From Guadua angustifolia (Eukaryota > Streptophyta > Magnoliopsida > Poales > Poaceae), in NCBI GenBank assembly GCA_036346375.1, contig CM070515.1, positions 6,222,423 to 6,286,422 on the forward strand: DNA of 64,000 bases. The letters are read 5' to 3'. Every line of letters starts with the position of its first letter. The stretch's first letter is position 1. Both the position numbers and the translations under genes were made by a program. Positions 21,126 to 34,300 of this stretch are shown here, in pieces. The notes under the pieces are model-generated. The model ran no database searches and was not told where the DNA came from. It saw nothing but the letters and a program-made list of their open reading frames with translations.

Positions 21126-22484
21126 GGGGTTGTTTGGATCTACAGTTTTATAAGAACTAGTTTCCATAAAACATGTTTTATCTTAACTACCCCTAAAATC
21201 GTGTTTGGATCCACCAACAAACTCCCGTTCAAGTTAAATCCGATTTCACAAACCCAAAAAACCCCGTCTTACGAAAAACAGGTTTCGCTCGTTTTTAGCT
21301 GAACGGGTTTATGGTAACCACGATCCCACGTCTGCTTCACGCGCGGGAATATTTACAGCCTTCACTTTGGCGCCTACAAGCATTACAAACATACTAGTTC
21401 ACGATCCAAAATTACATCGTATTGACCACAACCAGCATTCTTCAATTGAGATCAGAGCAGATTTGCGGCATCAAATAGATCTGGACAAGGTCCTCGCATC
21501 GGCGTTCTTCAATTGAGATCGAGAGAGGATCGTTGGCCGCTTTCATTGTTGCCAAGTCTCCTTCGATTCAACGCTAATCATCTCCATCGATCCGAGGTAA
21601 CATAAATGCCTTACGCCTCCATTGATCTCACATGGTGCTGCATAGAGAACAAAGATGCATTTACATGTAGGCGACCAAAACTTCACATCACGCTTCTCTG
21701 TTGAGTAGGCGATTCAAAACAAGCATCAAACGTTGCAATTATATCATGCATGCATGCATCTCTAATCCGGAAAACCTATCTAGGATATACATTCGAATCT
21801 GAGTTCCAAAATCACCACGCACTGATGCATTCGATGGTGCAATATATGTAAATAGTAATCCTTAGCACATATAGTATATCTCTCTTTTTCTTCCTTTTGA
21901 TTCGACCGATCACGGTGGCGGATCGAATCTTGTTTACAACATTTTGGCATTCACCAACTAACGTATATCCTAATACTAACCACCATTCTATTTAGGGTTT
22001 ATTCTGTAGTTAGTATATATGGCTGTGATAAAAAAACATCTAACTAGTGAAAACCAAAGAGTAGAAATGGAATAAGTCATAAAACAAACATCTAACTAGT
22101 GATACCCGTGAGTTTTTGTTCACTTTGTGAGACGAAAATAAAAGATACGATCATCTCCTCCTCTAGTATTTAACTTTCGGACCCAAAGTTGAAATATTTA
22201 AGTGGAGTCGAGGGCGATACCATCCATTAGCGAGGAGCTACCGATAATTTGAAGAGATCAAACGAAGGTTTCACAACTACTTGAATTGCTAATAATCCTT
22301 TATATCGGCTCCTTTTAGAAACATATGGAGGCCATGTGGACAAAAAATTAAGCAAGAATATCTGAGATAAAGTTAGTATAAAGAGGCATACTTGGAAATC
22401 TAGCGAGGACAAAACCCTCCTCAACATCCTCGAAGGATCAAGCCCTCAATGGTGGAAAAGAAGGACCACCTACACAAAGGCAGC

Positions 22485-22976
22485 ATGGCGTCAAATCTTA
22501 GCTTCTTTCAATGATGCAAGAGTCGACAAACTTGAACTACAACAATTGAAGAATCGACATAAGTATTTCAGGACCTGCTATGCTACCATGAACAAACTTC
22601 TTAAGTACACTGGATTTGGTTGGGATGATGATGACAAAATGATAAAAGCTTCCAATGACAAATGGGAGGAGCTTATTGAGGTACGTTATATCTAAGAAAT
22701 TTTATATTCTGTCTCTTTGTTAGATTCCAAAGTTCAGTGCGTAATTTTAACCGAAATATTAACACATTGCAGAAAGACAGTACAGTTCAAGAATATCGTG
22801 ATAAAGTGTGGCCTAGTTGGCCAGATCTTCAAGAGATATGTGCAACTTCAACTGCACAGGGGTTTTGTGCTACATCAAGCAAAGGAAAAGGTCCAAATTT
22901 ATCAAGCAAGCATACAGTTATTGATCTTAATGAGGAAGTAATTGAGATTGAAGCAAAAGGAAAAGCAAGCCATTGA
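22485..22976 (+). pseudogene. PIF-type Myb/SANT-like accessory protein, degenerate
   Basis: PIF/Harbinger elements encode a Myb-like DNA-binding protein that works with the transposase. Here an open segment (about 22485-22679) reads AAWRQILASFNDARVDKLEL, then QLKNRHKYFRTCY and NDKWEELIE. It ends at a GTACGT donor. A second segment from about 22771 continues KDSTVQEYRDKVWPSWPDLQ and stops at 22976. The trihelix-like WRQ...LKNR layout fits the family. The start and the part before 22485 are not clean, so I call it a remnant. Confidence 0.7.
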
Positions 22977-23494
22977 GAAACATGCCGATCCAATGGTTTC
23001 TCCAAGCAATTGTCCACAAAATAAGATGGCGAGAAAAAGATAAAGTCATCTAATGCAAGTGGAAGTAGATCACAAGATATTCCTAGAGGACAAAAGCGTC
23101 ATGTGATGATCCGTAAATGCATTAGATAGTCTTCTTGATGCCACTTCCCAAATAAATGAAATGAAGAAAAAGCACCCTCTTGGAGGAAGCATATTCAAGG
23201 AAAGCGTGTATGGGAATACTAAAGAGTATGAGTGGCGTTGACCCAAACCAAAAAGTAAAGGTGCAGACCACATTTACAAACAATGAACAAAGGGAGTCTT
23301 TGTTGAGATGGACGAGGAGATCACGAACTATATGGATACAAGGACTTTAGATCTATCAATTCGAAACTTAGTTTACGCTATTTAGATTACATTTGGCTTA
23401 TTGATGCATGCATTTTAGTTTCATTCTATGTTGGAACATTACGTATTAAATTTCAGTTCAGTATGAACATTACGTATTAAATTTCAGTTCAACT

Positions 23495-24874
23495 ATGCAG
23501 GGTGCCATGAACTCATCAAAAGTGTTAGACGATGATATTTCTGACTCAGAACAGATGGTTATTAACAATATTGCTGTTGTGTCTTTATTTCGTGATGTGT
23601 TCTTCACTAGACTTTTCAAAAGTAGCCGTAACACATCGGAATTAAGTGGTGCTGAACGGACGCGACAACTACTTGATGGGCACCCTGTTAGATTTTTTGA
23701 TCAACTACGTGTTGATAAACACACCTTCTACTTGCTAAGAGATGAACTGTGTGAGAGAAGTTTGCTTCACGATACATTGAGAATGACAGTGGATGAACAA
23801 CTAGTGATGTTCTTGCATACTATCGGTCACAGTGTTAGGAATCGTGTCATCCAGGACAGATTTCAACATTCAGGAGAAACAATTAGTCGACACTTTAACA
23901 ATGTCTTAGATGCGATAAATGGTTTTGCGTGATGTTTACATAACCGACCCACCCAAAGAAGTGCCACTTGAAAATTAGAGTGATTCAAAGTACTACCCAT
24001 ATTTCAAGGTAAATTTCTAAATTGAGTCGCTACACTTCCTATCTATCATACTATTTGTATTAATGATCCGTTCTTTGAAGAATTGTCTTGGAGCTATTGA
24101 CGGCACTCACATTGAGGCAAAAATCAAGTTTGAAGAGCAAGCGCCCTCTGAAATGCAGACATGGTTTTCCATCTCAAAATGTTATGGCGTGGTGTCATTT
24201 GACATGACATTTACATATGTGGTTCTTTGGATGGGAAGGTTGACATCGATCAAGTTTGTGCTTAGATGAAACATTACTAAGCGGAGGTTTTGTTGTACCG
24301 AAAGGTAATTGAGCAGTTGTGAACCCACATAGTGCCCATTTTGTTATACTAGTAGTGATTGATTAACAGGGACTTTGTTTTGCAGTAAATTTTATCTAGT
24401 CGACTCGGGCTATGCAAATACACCAAAATTTGTTGCGCCTATCGTGGTGATCATTTGTCATATTGGTTCATTCCGTGGAAGTGTCGGTGCTACAAAGGGA
24501 AAAAGATTTATTCAATCATCGACATGCACAACTAAGGAATGTGGTCGAACGCACTTTTGGTGTTACGGCTCGTTTTCCTATTTTAAAAGTTAAAGGAGAA
24601 TTCCTTATCCATATGAAACTCAAGTAAAAATTGTTATGGCTTGTCGCATAATCCATAACTTCATACTGAAGGCTACTAGAATGATGAATTGTTTGGGGTT
24701 TATGAGAATTTGGGCATGCAAGAGAATGAAGACCATGGTGATCAACTAGTAAGAGTCAATCTAATATCACGAGAAGATGAGCGAGTGGCCGGGTGGCGTG
24801 TCCGTGCAAGCATGGCTCGGCAGCTGTGGACTAAACATCAACAGCGTAGTGCACATCCATCACAGGATGATTAG
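23495..24874 (+). pseudogene. PIF/Harbinger transposase (DDE type), degenerate
   Basis: The first open segment (23495-23932, 145 codons) has the typical N-terminal part: LRDELCERSLL, then VDEQLVMFLHTIGH and SGETISRHFNNVL. The next part holds GAIDGTHIEAK with the first catalytic Asp (about 24090-24120). FYLVDSGYANTPKF follows with the second Asp (about 24385-24430). A VERTFGV-like glutamate region at about 24540-24580 is in a shifted frame. The C-terminal part, including SREDERVAGWRVR, ends near 24874. Frame changes and in-frame stops between these blocks make the gene non-functional as read. Confidence 0.85.
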
Positions 24875-25511
24875 TCACTGTCTTAGCATCTTCAACTTTT
24901 GTTACCAGTTAAAAACGGATTATTATCCAGACAGAATCTGTCAATTCGTTTGATGAAAACATGAGTGGCAATTATCGTTTGATTATTGCTTGAATTCGAG
25001 CGATTTTCAGTGAGTACTTTTGATTTTCCGTTGAATCTTGTTCGATATTCCCTGCACACTTTCATTTTCTAGCCACACTCGGTCTACATACAACATTGTG
25101 ATTAATATTGTGTTTCTCTTTAAGTAGACTACACCAGTGGAGATTTGATTAAGTAAATTAACAAGTTAGACGATATATATTTTGATTACTACATGCTATT
25201 CATGCTCAAATCTGCTATGCATCAAGATCCGCCAACATACATAGCGCATGTTCAAATATCAACACTACTTATCGCGCATGCCTAGATCCGATTCGATCCG
25301 ACAGATCCGGTCAAATTCGAACAAATTTGACCCAGATCCGCCCTAAGACCCGCCTTTCCCTAGATCGGTAGAGAATTTAGCAAGAACGACCAAAGAAACC
25401 AAGATTTACCACTAATGACTACTTGACAATGCAAGCACAAAGGGAGAAAAGAAATCATGACTGGTGGGAGGATCTTGGTAGCGGCGGTCTGCGTCGGTGC
25501 TCTCATCGCGT
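24875..25511. other. 3' region of the PIF-type element or unrelated filler
   Basis: No coding sequence was seen. I searched by eye for a right terminal repeat complementary to the left end of the element and found none. Confidence 0.5.
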
Positions 25512-26539
25512 CAAATTTGATATAGAGTGCTTCTAATTTTACACCACCCTAAATGAGTGATTTAGGGGAAAATATAAAGGTTTGGGTTGGAGTTACTCTT
25601 ATATGGATGTTTTGTGTTGAAGGTCACTCGCAGTTTGATGCGGTCGCCACAGTTTTCCATTTTGAACTGCACCGCATTGCTTTGTTGCAGGTGTTTGCAG
25701 GCTAAAAGTTTTTGTTGCATGCTGGAGCCTGGAGGGAGACACGATTGACCAGAGTTTTGGAAGACGGTACGTCGTGTCCTATGGCAGGCAGGTCTAGTTC
25801 GTTTCAGATTCTAGTTTGTGGGAGAGGTTGTTTCTGTTTGTAGGAAAACAAATCCAGTCGGCTAAAATTTCTATGTTTCCGATCGAGCTGCGAGAATCGA
25901 TGAATCGAGTTTCAATCGGATTCTAATTCTATATAGAGAGCGAATTTCGATTATGAGAAAAAGCTGCTAGAATCTTCTCGTTCGCAAATAATTTGTTTTT
26001 TAAGCGAAACTGAAACAAACGGGGCATGATCCTACAAGCTCGTGGATTGTTTGGTTTAATGACAAATTTACCTTACCAAACTTTCACAAAATTCGGTATT
26101 ACAAAAACATGGACATCAACATTTTAGCTAAAAATTGGCAAGAAAATGAACTAGAGAGTCAAGGAAAAAAGGAGTTTTACATAGTAAAACCAAATACTTA
26201 CTAAATTTGATCAACGCTGCCAACATTTGGAATGGCAACAATTAGAAGTAAATCAAATAGGCATTGTAGTTCATGGTGTTTGTCCAAGTAAATATTCTGA
26301 TCAAGCCAGGTGCAGCTTGTCTGGTTGATTCATTTTTTTAATTTTTTTTTGTTTGCCCTTGTTGTCTGTTGCATGCTATTGTAACGATGAATAATTAATT
26401 GTTTTCTCTTATAAACTAAGTTTTGTTCACGTTGTCCGGGCTATCATCATTTGGTATCTGTTGCTGCTTGTTTCTGGAATCATTCACTTTGTTATTGTAG
26501 TGCAAACAAAGTCGGGAATGGAGTACTGTACGGAGTTTA
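25512..26539. repeat. Copy 2 of the duplicated 1.03-kb segment
   Basis: Direct repeat of 20088-21125. Differences are mostly single-base losses, many in homopolymer runs (shorter T, C and G runs near 25530-25570), plus a cluster of changes near 25895-25990. After the shared TTA it continues into GCTTCGTTTAG instead of a transposon end, so it represents the unoccupied site. Confidence 0.95.
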
Positions 26540-29336
26540 GCTTCGTTTAGTAAGACACTGGATCGATTTTCAAATCAAAATCTTCCACAATATGTTAATA
26601 CAACTAGTTAAAAGAGGTAAGTGACTCGGCCCAAATACTAGCATATATAGAAGAAATAAATTATGTAACTGGAGAGTGCTTCGAAACAAACTGCTGTCTG
26701 TAGCGTACCACACTTGCAGAAAGCATAGGTAAATCAACACCGTAACTAGTGGCCACATACCCCAGAATAAAACTTAAAATTGTGTATATATCCTTTTTTA
26801 AAAAAAAAAAAGTGGCCACACACACAAAAAAATGATATGTGCCACAGGCAAAAGAATGATGGCCCTTGTACAACAACATCAAGGAGTATCGTGAAAACTG
26901 CAAATCGGAAACGCGAACAAGGATTCGAGTTGCGTGTAACGAAATAGCAAGATCAAGAGTCCAATCTCCTACTGCGGAATCCACAATAAACACTAGAGCT
27001 AATATCAAGGGCCAGTTTATATGGACTCTGAATTACAAGGAAGATCAACCTGCTTTAGAACTGCTAGCATATTTAGCCCTTTTTTTTTGTTGCAAAAATA
27101 CCTTTTTTAAAAAACAATTACAAAAATAGCCCCTCTCCATGCTAAAATACCGCAGGGAGGAAATCATGTGGAACTGTAGCACGTTATTTCCCCTGAATTT
27201 TGAATTGCCGCGAAATGTCCACTGACCCTGAGCACGGTATTTATATTTTCCGCTGAGTGAAAGCGCAGGATTCCATTTTTCGTGGAGTGGTGACGTGGAA
27301 ATTGCGATTTTTCAACGGTACGGTGGTGCGGTATTCGGTTTTCCGCTTTGCGGTGGCGCATCATTCGGTTTTCCGCAGCAAAACAGTGCACTATCCGCAC
27401 GAATTGCCGCATGTCGTCTTGCGTTTTTTTTTGTGCTTGCCGTACGTGGGATTTGCGGGCTAAGACCATATTTGTAAAAAATTAATAATAATACTAGAGC
27501 TAGTTCTAAAAATAATTTTTTAAAGGCTATAACAGTGAAGAATTCTCTACTTTACATATATGAACTCTGAAACTTTACATATATGAACTCTGAAAAAAAC
27601 TCTTGCCAAATCTCCAGCAACGGTGCACCTTTTCTGTAATGAACGATTCAGGAGCAATGCATACATATCAACTGTCACTAGCAATAAGCTGGACAGCGGT
27701 GGTGGACTTAAAAATTCCTATAAGCATAAACGGATGTGATCGCCATGGCCGGACCTGGGTATTAAGCCAGACTTTGTTCGTCAGTCCGTGGCACGGGACG
27801 TGTACGGGTTGGCACTGTATGAACGATAGAGTCGTGTCAGGTCTCATGGTCAGGTATAATAGGCGGCACAACACGACTCGCCAATATGGATCGTGCTTGG
27901 GCCGTCACGACACGAAATAGACCCGATGGGTCCGAAGCAGGTACAACACGTGGCAAGGCATTTTGTTGCGACATTGCTACATGTTGTGTCTCACCTTACG
28001 GCCGACGTATTTTGCGGTCCTTGTATACGGAGAAATGAGAGACAACAGAGATACCAAAAGGCGGAGAATAGGGATTGAAAAATGCATGCTCACTAACATC
28101 GAGTACGCGCACCGAGCCGTTGTACACTAGGGTACCCCACATTGGGTATAAGGTTTTTAATGAGGTAATAACTCTGTACCTGTTCAAGAATGAATAAAAT
28201 TTAATTTCTTTTTCCCTAATATTTGTGTCCACTGCCTCAACTCTATGCGTCTCCAGCTGTTTTTCTCTTGTTGTAATAGTGCAAATAAGCCGAATTTAGA
28301 CCGACATGACATGAAGATGGCACGAATCGTAAATGAGCTATGCCTAGGCTATTCAGCTGGGCTGGGATAGTACGGCACGATGGGCCGGCAGTTTCGTGAC
28401 GGCACAATACAGATTACGCGCGCGACATGATGGGCCTGAGCCTGTACTGATCCAGCCATGCACGACGTCCACTTCTAGCTATGGCCCCTCCCTTCACCCA
28501 TTTTCACAATAACTTCCAGGTGGTTACTGTGACAGAAAATCGGGTCGAAAAAATAATGAACGTGGCAAAGTGGCCTTGACATTTAATGACAGGAAAGCCA
28601 AATACAACAATAGTAACAGCAAATCTAAAGCTAAGATGCCGTGGAAGCCCAACATGATGATGGCCATCACGGTGGTAGCAAAAAAGAAGAGCAGGAGGCC
28701 GGGACGAAGCTGCTTTTAGTCCTAGTGCCCCTCCACGAGTCCATCCATCGTCTGCGCCCCGGATGGAGGTGCATTCTGGTTCTCTCCCGCTCGTGCAGCA
28801 GCTCTACGTCCACCGGTGGGCGAACCACCGGCCGATTTCGTGACCGCTGCAACTTCCTTGCTCGGAATCAGAAATGGAAAAAGCACCGGCGCTTTCATGA
28901 AAAAGCAGATAAATTGTTACGGACTGTTCATAATGTTCAACGGAAATGGCAAGACTTGTAGCGTTCACTGCGTCACCGGCCTTGTTGCTGCCAGTAATTA
29001 GCGACCTACTGTTTACTGTTCCAGTGTGTTTCGGTGGAAAGACATCAAAGGGTACACACAGTTTTGCAAATGCTAACTGCAGTGCTTTTGCAAAAAAAAA
29101 AAAAAGGTGTGTTTCATGTCAGCTATCGAGTGGAAATAGTAGAATTTGCGTTACCTATATTGAACTTCTAGGGGAAAATTTAGAAATATAGGAACGAAAC
29201 ATGCCGGGGGCTGGCCATTTTTTGACGCGGGCTGACAGTCACCCGGTGGATTCCATTGTCAGTGCAAACTGTGCAAACTGCTAAGTTGCTCAGAAGAATC
29301 TTTGTTCGCTTGCTCACTTGGCTACATGCCAACGTG
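26540..29336. other. Gene-free, repeat-derived intergenic stretch
   Basis: No convincing gene on either strand. The part 27070-27540 resembles the Mutator-like MITE at 52331-52810: its right end (GGCTATAACAGTGAAGAATTC) matches that element's termini, and its interior has similar CAAAAATAGCCCC and CCGCGG-type runs. The left border is unclear. A 25-bp unit (TTTACATATATGAACTCTGAAA) is tandemly doubled at about 27552-27598. The stretches 27740-27920 and 28280-28450 are rich in CGTGNCGGCACGA-like motifs and look transposon-derived. An open frame at 28641-28961 has no recognisable domain. Confidence 0.5.
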
Positions 29337-29815
29337 TGTTAGACTTAGATTCAACTAATACATGAACTAGCCTAAGTCTTAATCACTAACTTAATGCGGA
29401 ATTACAACATGTTAGATGAACTAACCTGGAGAAGTAGACGAAGCCATTAGGGTTCTTGTCGGTGAAGATGCGTCGGTGAAGGAGATGAAGAAGACACGGT
29501 GATCCTCACGGTGATGTTAGGGCCTCCAGTAGCCTTTGCGCGATGATGAAACGAGGGGCACCGTGATCTTCACGGTACTGGCTCTGGTACTTCGATACCT
29601 TTGCGCTGAAGCCTTGATCGGAAGGCGTGTTAGGATCAAGGGAAACTCAAGGCTCTAACTCTCATCTCTTGAGTGCCGGTCGATCCTTTTAATATAGCGC
29701 CAGGTATCGGGACCAAACCAAAAACCGAATTTTGTTGCTCCCGATCAGAGCGCGAGTGAGGTGGGTCTTGCCCCAAAATTTCGGATCTGGCAGTTAGCCT
29801 AGATCACTACTAACA
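29337..29815. mobile_element. Solo LTR
   Basis: A 479-bp segment starts TGTTAGACTT and ends ACTACTAACA, with the TG...CA termini and short inverted ends of an LTR. It is flanked by a perfect 5-bp duplication, ACGTG (29332-29336 and 29816-29820). No internal region or second LTR lies nearby, so it is the product of recombination between two LTRs. It is not related by eye to the two other LTR families here. Confidence 0.85.
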
Positions 29816-29820
29816 ACGTG

Positions 29821-31371
29821 GACCATGGTATGTGATACTGCGCCTCTTCTCTTTATGGCCCTTGATACTCAAGGAAGGAACAAGCACCATGCACCCTCAA
29901 AACTCTTCCGTTTTTCCTTTCCATGTGTCTGAAATCTAAAGTCAGCTTACAAGAAAAAACAGCAACATTATAAAAAGTCATTTTAACTAGTCTATTTGAA
30001 CTGTTGTTATCTCGAATTTTCAATCACCAACCTATAATCTATTTCTTTCCACTGAAAGTCTGAGATAATAACTAAAAAAGAGGAGAATTTTGACCCGATA
30101 AACTCGTAATAAAAATCTGACGAGGGACTGTTGGTCTCAATTTTGGATGGAAGAGCGGATCAGATTCTTTGTCTGCTCGGTCACTCAGAGCAGCAAAGCG
30201 TAAAGACGAACCGCGACCATTTGCGCCACCGGTAGACACGACACGAGCTTGCTTCCCCGCAAGACACGCTTTTGCTCATGTGCCAGCACTGATTAACAAC
30301 TCCCGCTACTTTCTCACTTTACTCCCCACCATTTCATGATGATCAGTATGATCTGATCGCCGTCTTGGATCTCCAGCCCCATCATCATCGATCCCACCAC
30401 AAGGTATTACGATCGCAATTGATATGAAAGAAAGATTGAAGAAAAAGAAGTAATGATCGGAAAGAGAAAGAAACACATCGTTGCAAAATGTGTTTCCATG
30501 CTGCCTGAGGTGAGAGCTCGACCACCAGAAAATGAGTGTCACTAGCTAAAGGCAAGCTGATATGGTTCATGAAATTTTTCTTTAAAAAGAAGATAGTCAG
30601 GTGCCTGAAAATGACCTGCTCCAGCTTTGTCATGTAGTGTCACATTAGGCAGCACCGACATACACGATTAACTCTGATGCTACAATTTATCGACATGTGT
30701 GGTTAAAAGCAGCAGCAACACGGCACAGATTCTAGGCCAACTTTATGATCCATCGCTTTCCTTGTAATAATATGTAAAATTTAGTTATCTTTCTGATCAG
30801 CAACCACTGACCAAGAAGCAATGGAAATAGTGGAGTCCAAATGTTCATAGCACACACATATTAAAAGCTTCAGAATAAAGCATCAAAACGTTTACTAATA
30901 GAGCTAAATCAGTGAATAATAGTGAGGCCAATAGCACGTGGAGATCCAGGAAGGCAAGGCTCCACCTTCACCAGTGAAAGTGTCAGAGAGCACATATTCC
31001 ATCCCCAGTGCCAAGCAATCTTCAGGAAACAACAATTTGCGCAGCGTTAATTCGGATACCGTGTCAGGCACAGACATCCGGTAGATCAGGTGACGACGGA
31101 GACAATCGTATCTCCATGAGAAGTTACGATGCGCTGTGCGAGAGCGAGGCTAAAGCAGCACGTACCAGAGAAAGAAACAAAAAGAGGCCAGTCAGAGTTA
31201 AGATGAATCGGATTCTGGTAGAAAAGAAAGGCAGAATTCCAGCTACAAGTACCCATGCTGCAAGTATCATATCAATCAATCCCTTCTTGTGCTCCGGATG
31301 CTACCTTTGCACGGGCTGTCTCCATTAGATATCTAGTCCTTGGTACGAGCTGACCGTTCCAGCATCGATCA
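29821..31371. other. Intergenic DNA and promoter region of the subtilase gene
   Basis: No exon or transposon border could be supported. The part nearest the gene (about 30900-31371) should contain its promoter; no certain TATA box was identified. Confidence 0.45.
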
Positions 31372-34300
31372 ATGGTGAACCGCGCGCATTTCGTCATCCT
31401 CGTCCTCGCCTACCGCTTCCTGGTACCCCTCTCAGCTGAACCAGACCAGACCAAAGAGGTAGAAGCACTGTACTGTAGTAGCACCACTGTTGGATTGCAC
31501 TTGGCATGCACCTGGACTGCAAGAATTGAATTTACCTACATATGGGATTATGCTTGTTTCATGAGTTCTTGGGGGTATGACGGGTTGTTTGACGCTAATG
31601 TTGAATAAAATTCAGTCATATGTCGTCTACATGGGGAGCCCCTCGGGAGGCGGCGGCGGCGACGCGGAGGCGGTGCGGGCCGCTCACCTGCAGATGCTGT
31701 CGTCCATCGTGCCGAGCGACGAGCAGGAGAGGGCGTCGCTGACGCAGAGCTACCACCACGCGTTCGAGGGCTTCGCCGCCGATCTCACCGAGAAGGAGGC
31801 CGCCGCGCTGTCCGGTTCGGCTCCCGATCCGTCTAACTATGCCTTGCAATGAATATGATCGTGTGTGTGAAGCGTCAGTGATGATGAATTTGGACCTGAT
31901 TCCTTTTGTTTCTTGGAAAGGGCACGAGAGGGTGGTGTCGGTGTTCCGGGACCGCGCGCTGCAGCTGCACACGACGCGGTCGTGGGACTTCCTCGAGGTG
32001 CAGTCCGGGCTCCGCTCCGACCGCCTCGTCCGCCGCGCGTCCGGCGATGTCATCATCGGCATCGTCGATACCGGTATGTACGTAGGATGCAACGCTGTGA
32101 TGCAGAGTCGGCCATATCTTGATACGGCAAAGGGAAGGAAGTCGTGACACCGACACCTGCAACTGTTCTGACGCACACATGCATTTTGATTGGTGTCACC
32201 GTCAGGTGTCTGGCCGGAGTCGCCGAGCTTCAGCGACGCCGGGATGCGGGAGGTGCCGGCGCGGTGGCGCGGCATGTGTATGGAGGGCCCTGACTTCAAG
32301 AAGACCGACTGCAACAAGTAAAAAATCTCTGAATGCAATTAGTGTCGTTGTAGCAGGGAGCTCATCGTGCTGTGCCACTGTCGCAGGAAGCTCATAGGCG
32401 CTCGCTACTACGGCAACCGGGCCGACTCGGCGGCGATGGCGTCGAACGCCTCACCCGCCGAGGTGGCTCCGGCGCCGGAAGCCAGGACCGGCTCGCCGCG
32501 GGACACCGTCGGCCACGGCACGCATACCGCGTCGACGGCGGCCGGCGCGGTCGTGGCGGACGCGGACTACTACGGCCTCGCCCGGGGCGCGGCCAGGGGA
32601 GGCTCGCCTGGGAGCCGCGTGGCCGTGTACAAGGCGTGCTCGCTGGGCGGGTGCTCCAGCTCGGCGGTGCTCAAGGCCATCGACGACGCGGTGAGCGACG
32701 GAGTGGACGTGATCTCCATCTCCATCGGCATGAGCTCCGTATTCCAGTCCGACTTCCTCACCGACGCCATCGCGCTCGGCGCGTTCCACGCACAGCAGAA
32801 GGGCGTGCTGGTGATCTGCTCCGGCGGCAACGACGGGCCCAACCCCTACACCGTCGTCAACACCGCTCCGTGGATCGTCACCGTCGCCGCCTCCAGCATC
32901 GACCGCACCTTCCAGTCCAGCATCGTCCTCGGCAACGGGAGCGTCGTCAAGGTAAGCGCACCACTGTGCCATTGCCATTGACATGCTTCTTGCCCTTGCA
33001 ACATCAATGCATTTTTTGCTAATTCCGATTCGTGTCAGGGAGTTGCCATCAACTTCTCCAACCAGAGCCTCGGTGGAGGGCAGTACCCACTGGTGTTTGG
33101 GCCCCAGGTGGCAGGCCGGTACACGCCGGTGGCCGAGGCAAGGTAGTACACGCAGCAACTCACACCGAGAACACTGTACATTTTCTCTAGGTCACGGTAG
33201 CAAATTGATCGATCAGATCTGATCGCCTGCGCCAACGTGCTGCGTTTGCAGCAACTGTTACCCCGGATCGCTGGACGCGCGGAAGGCGGCCGGGAAGATC
33301 GTGGTGTGCATCGGCACGGACGCGATGGTGTCGCGGCGGGTGAAGAAGCTGGTCGCCGAGGAGGCGGGGGCGAGGGGGCTGATAATCATCGACGACACCG
33401 AGAAGGACGTGCCGTTCGACGCCGGCAGCTTTCCCTTCTCCCAGGTGGGCACCGACGCCGGAGCTCAGATCCTCGAGTACATGAACTCCACAAAGTGAGT
33501 TCCCGTGCAAAAATTTCCCGTGCAAAAATCAAAATGCTACCTGTTACTGGAAGGCGCTGAATTGAGCAATCTTTGTGTTGATTCAGGAACCCGACAGCTG
33601 TGATCCTCCCGACCGAGGACGTGAAGGAGTTCAAGCCTGCGCCGGTGGTGGCATCCTTCTCATCTCGTGGGCCTGGTGGTCTCACGGAGTCCATCCTTAA
33701 GGTGAAACTGATTTTCGAGTAATTTCAGCATTTTGATCCGACTAGCGACCACTAATTGGCATTAGATAGTAACGAAATCGTCGAAAGATTCTTGGCAGTA
33801 GTTTGCGTTTTCATAGCACGATTCTTTGGATGGCAGCCTGATCTGATGGCGCCCGGGGTGAGCATCGTCGCGGCAGCGATCTCGCCCACGGACACGGGGG
33901 ACGTCCCCGCCGGCAAGAAGCCCTCGGCCTTCGCCATCAAGTCCGGCACCTCCATGGCCTGCCCGCACGTCAGCGGCGCCGCCGCGTTCGTGAAGTCGGC
34001 CCATCCGGGCTGGTCCCCGTCCATGGTCAGATCGGCTCTCATGACCACAGGTACGTAACCGGAATCAAGAACGCTATCAATCCAGTCTCCGAACAGAGCA
34101 AAGCAGAGCATTGTGCATTTCTAACCAAGACGATCTTGGCTGCAGCGACGACGACGAACAACCTCGGGCAGCCGGTGGCGAGCAGCACGGGCGCGGTGGC
34201 GACGGGGCACGACATGGGCGCCGGGGAGATCAGCCCTCTGCGGGCGCTCAGCCCGGGCCTGGTGTTCGACACCACCACGCACGACTACCTCAACTTCCTC

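Larger units (their letters stand above)
21126..25511 (+). mobile_element. PIF/Harbinger-type transposon, decayed, 3' end not found
   Basis: The left terminus begins GGGGTTGTTTGGATC directly after TTA, the PIF/Harbinger target. The element carries two genes in the usual layout: a Myb/SANT-like protein, then a DDE transposase of the Harbinger/DDE_4 type. Sequence at 21400-21600 looks like its 5' untranslated exon, ending in a GTAACA donor. No matching right inverted repeat occurs before the second copy of the flanking segment starts at 25512, so the right end appears lost. Copy 2 of the flank (25512-26539) shows the same TTA site without the insertion. Confidence 0.82.

Noticed and set aside
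20088..26539. The two 1.03-kb copies as LTRs of a large retrotransposon
   Set aside because: They lack TG...CA ends, primer site and flanking duplication. Copy 2 starts in the middle of a MITE, and the enclosed genes are PIF/Harbinger.
28641..28961. A 106-codon open frame as a gene
   Set aside because: Low-complexity basic sequence without family resemblance, in a transposon-rich stretch.
31616..32338. A 240-codon minus-strand frame
   Set aside because: Antisense to subtilase exons 2-4 and crossing their introns; no domain seen.
32451..33158. A 235-codon open frame on the minus strand
   Set aside because: Shadow of the main subtilase exon; strong third-position GC bias opens the opposite strand.
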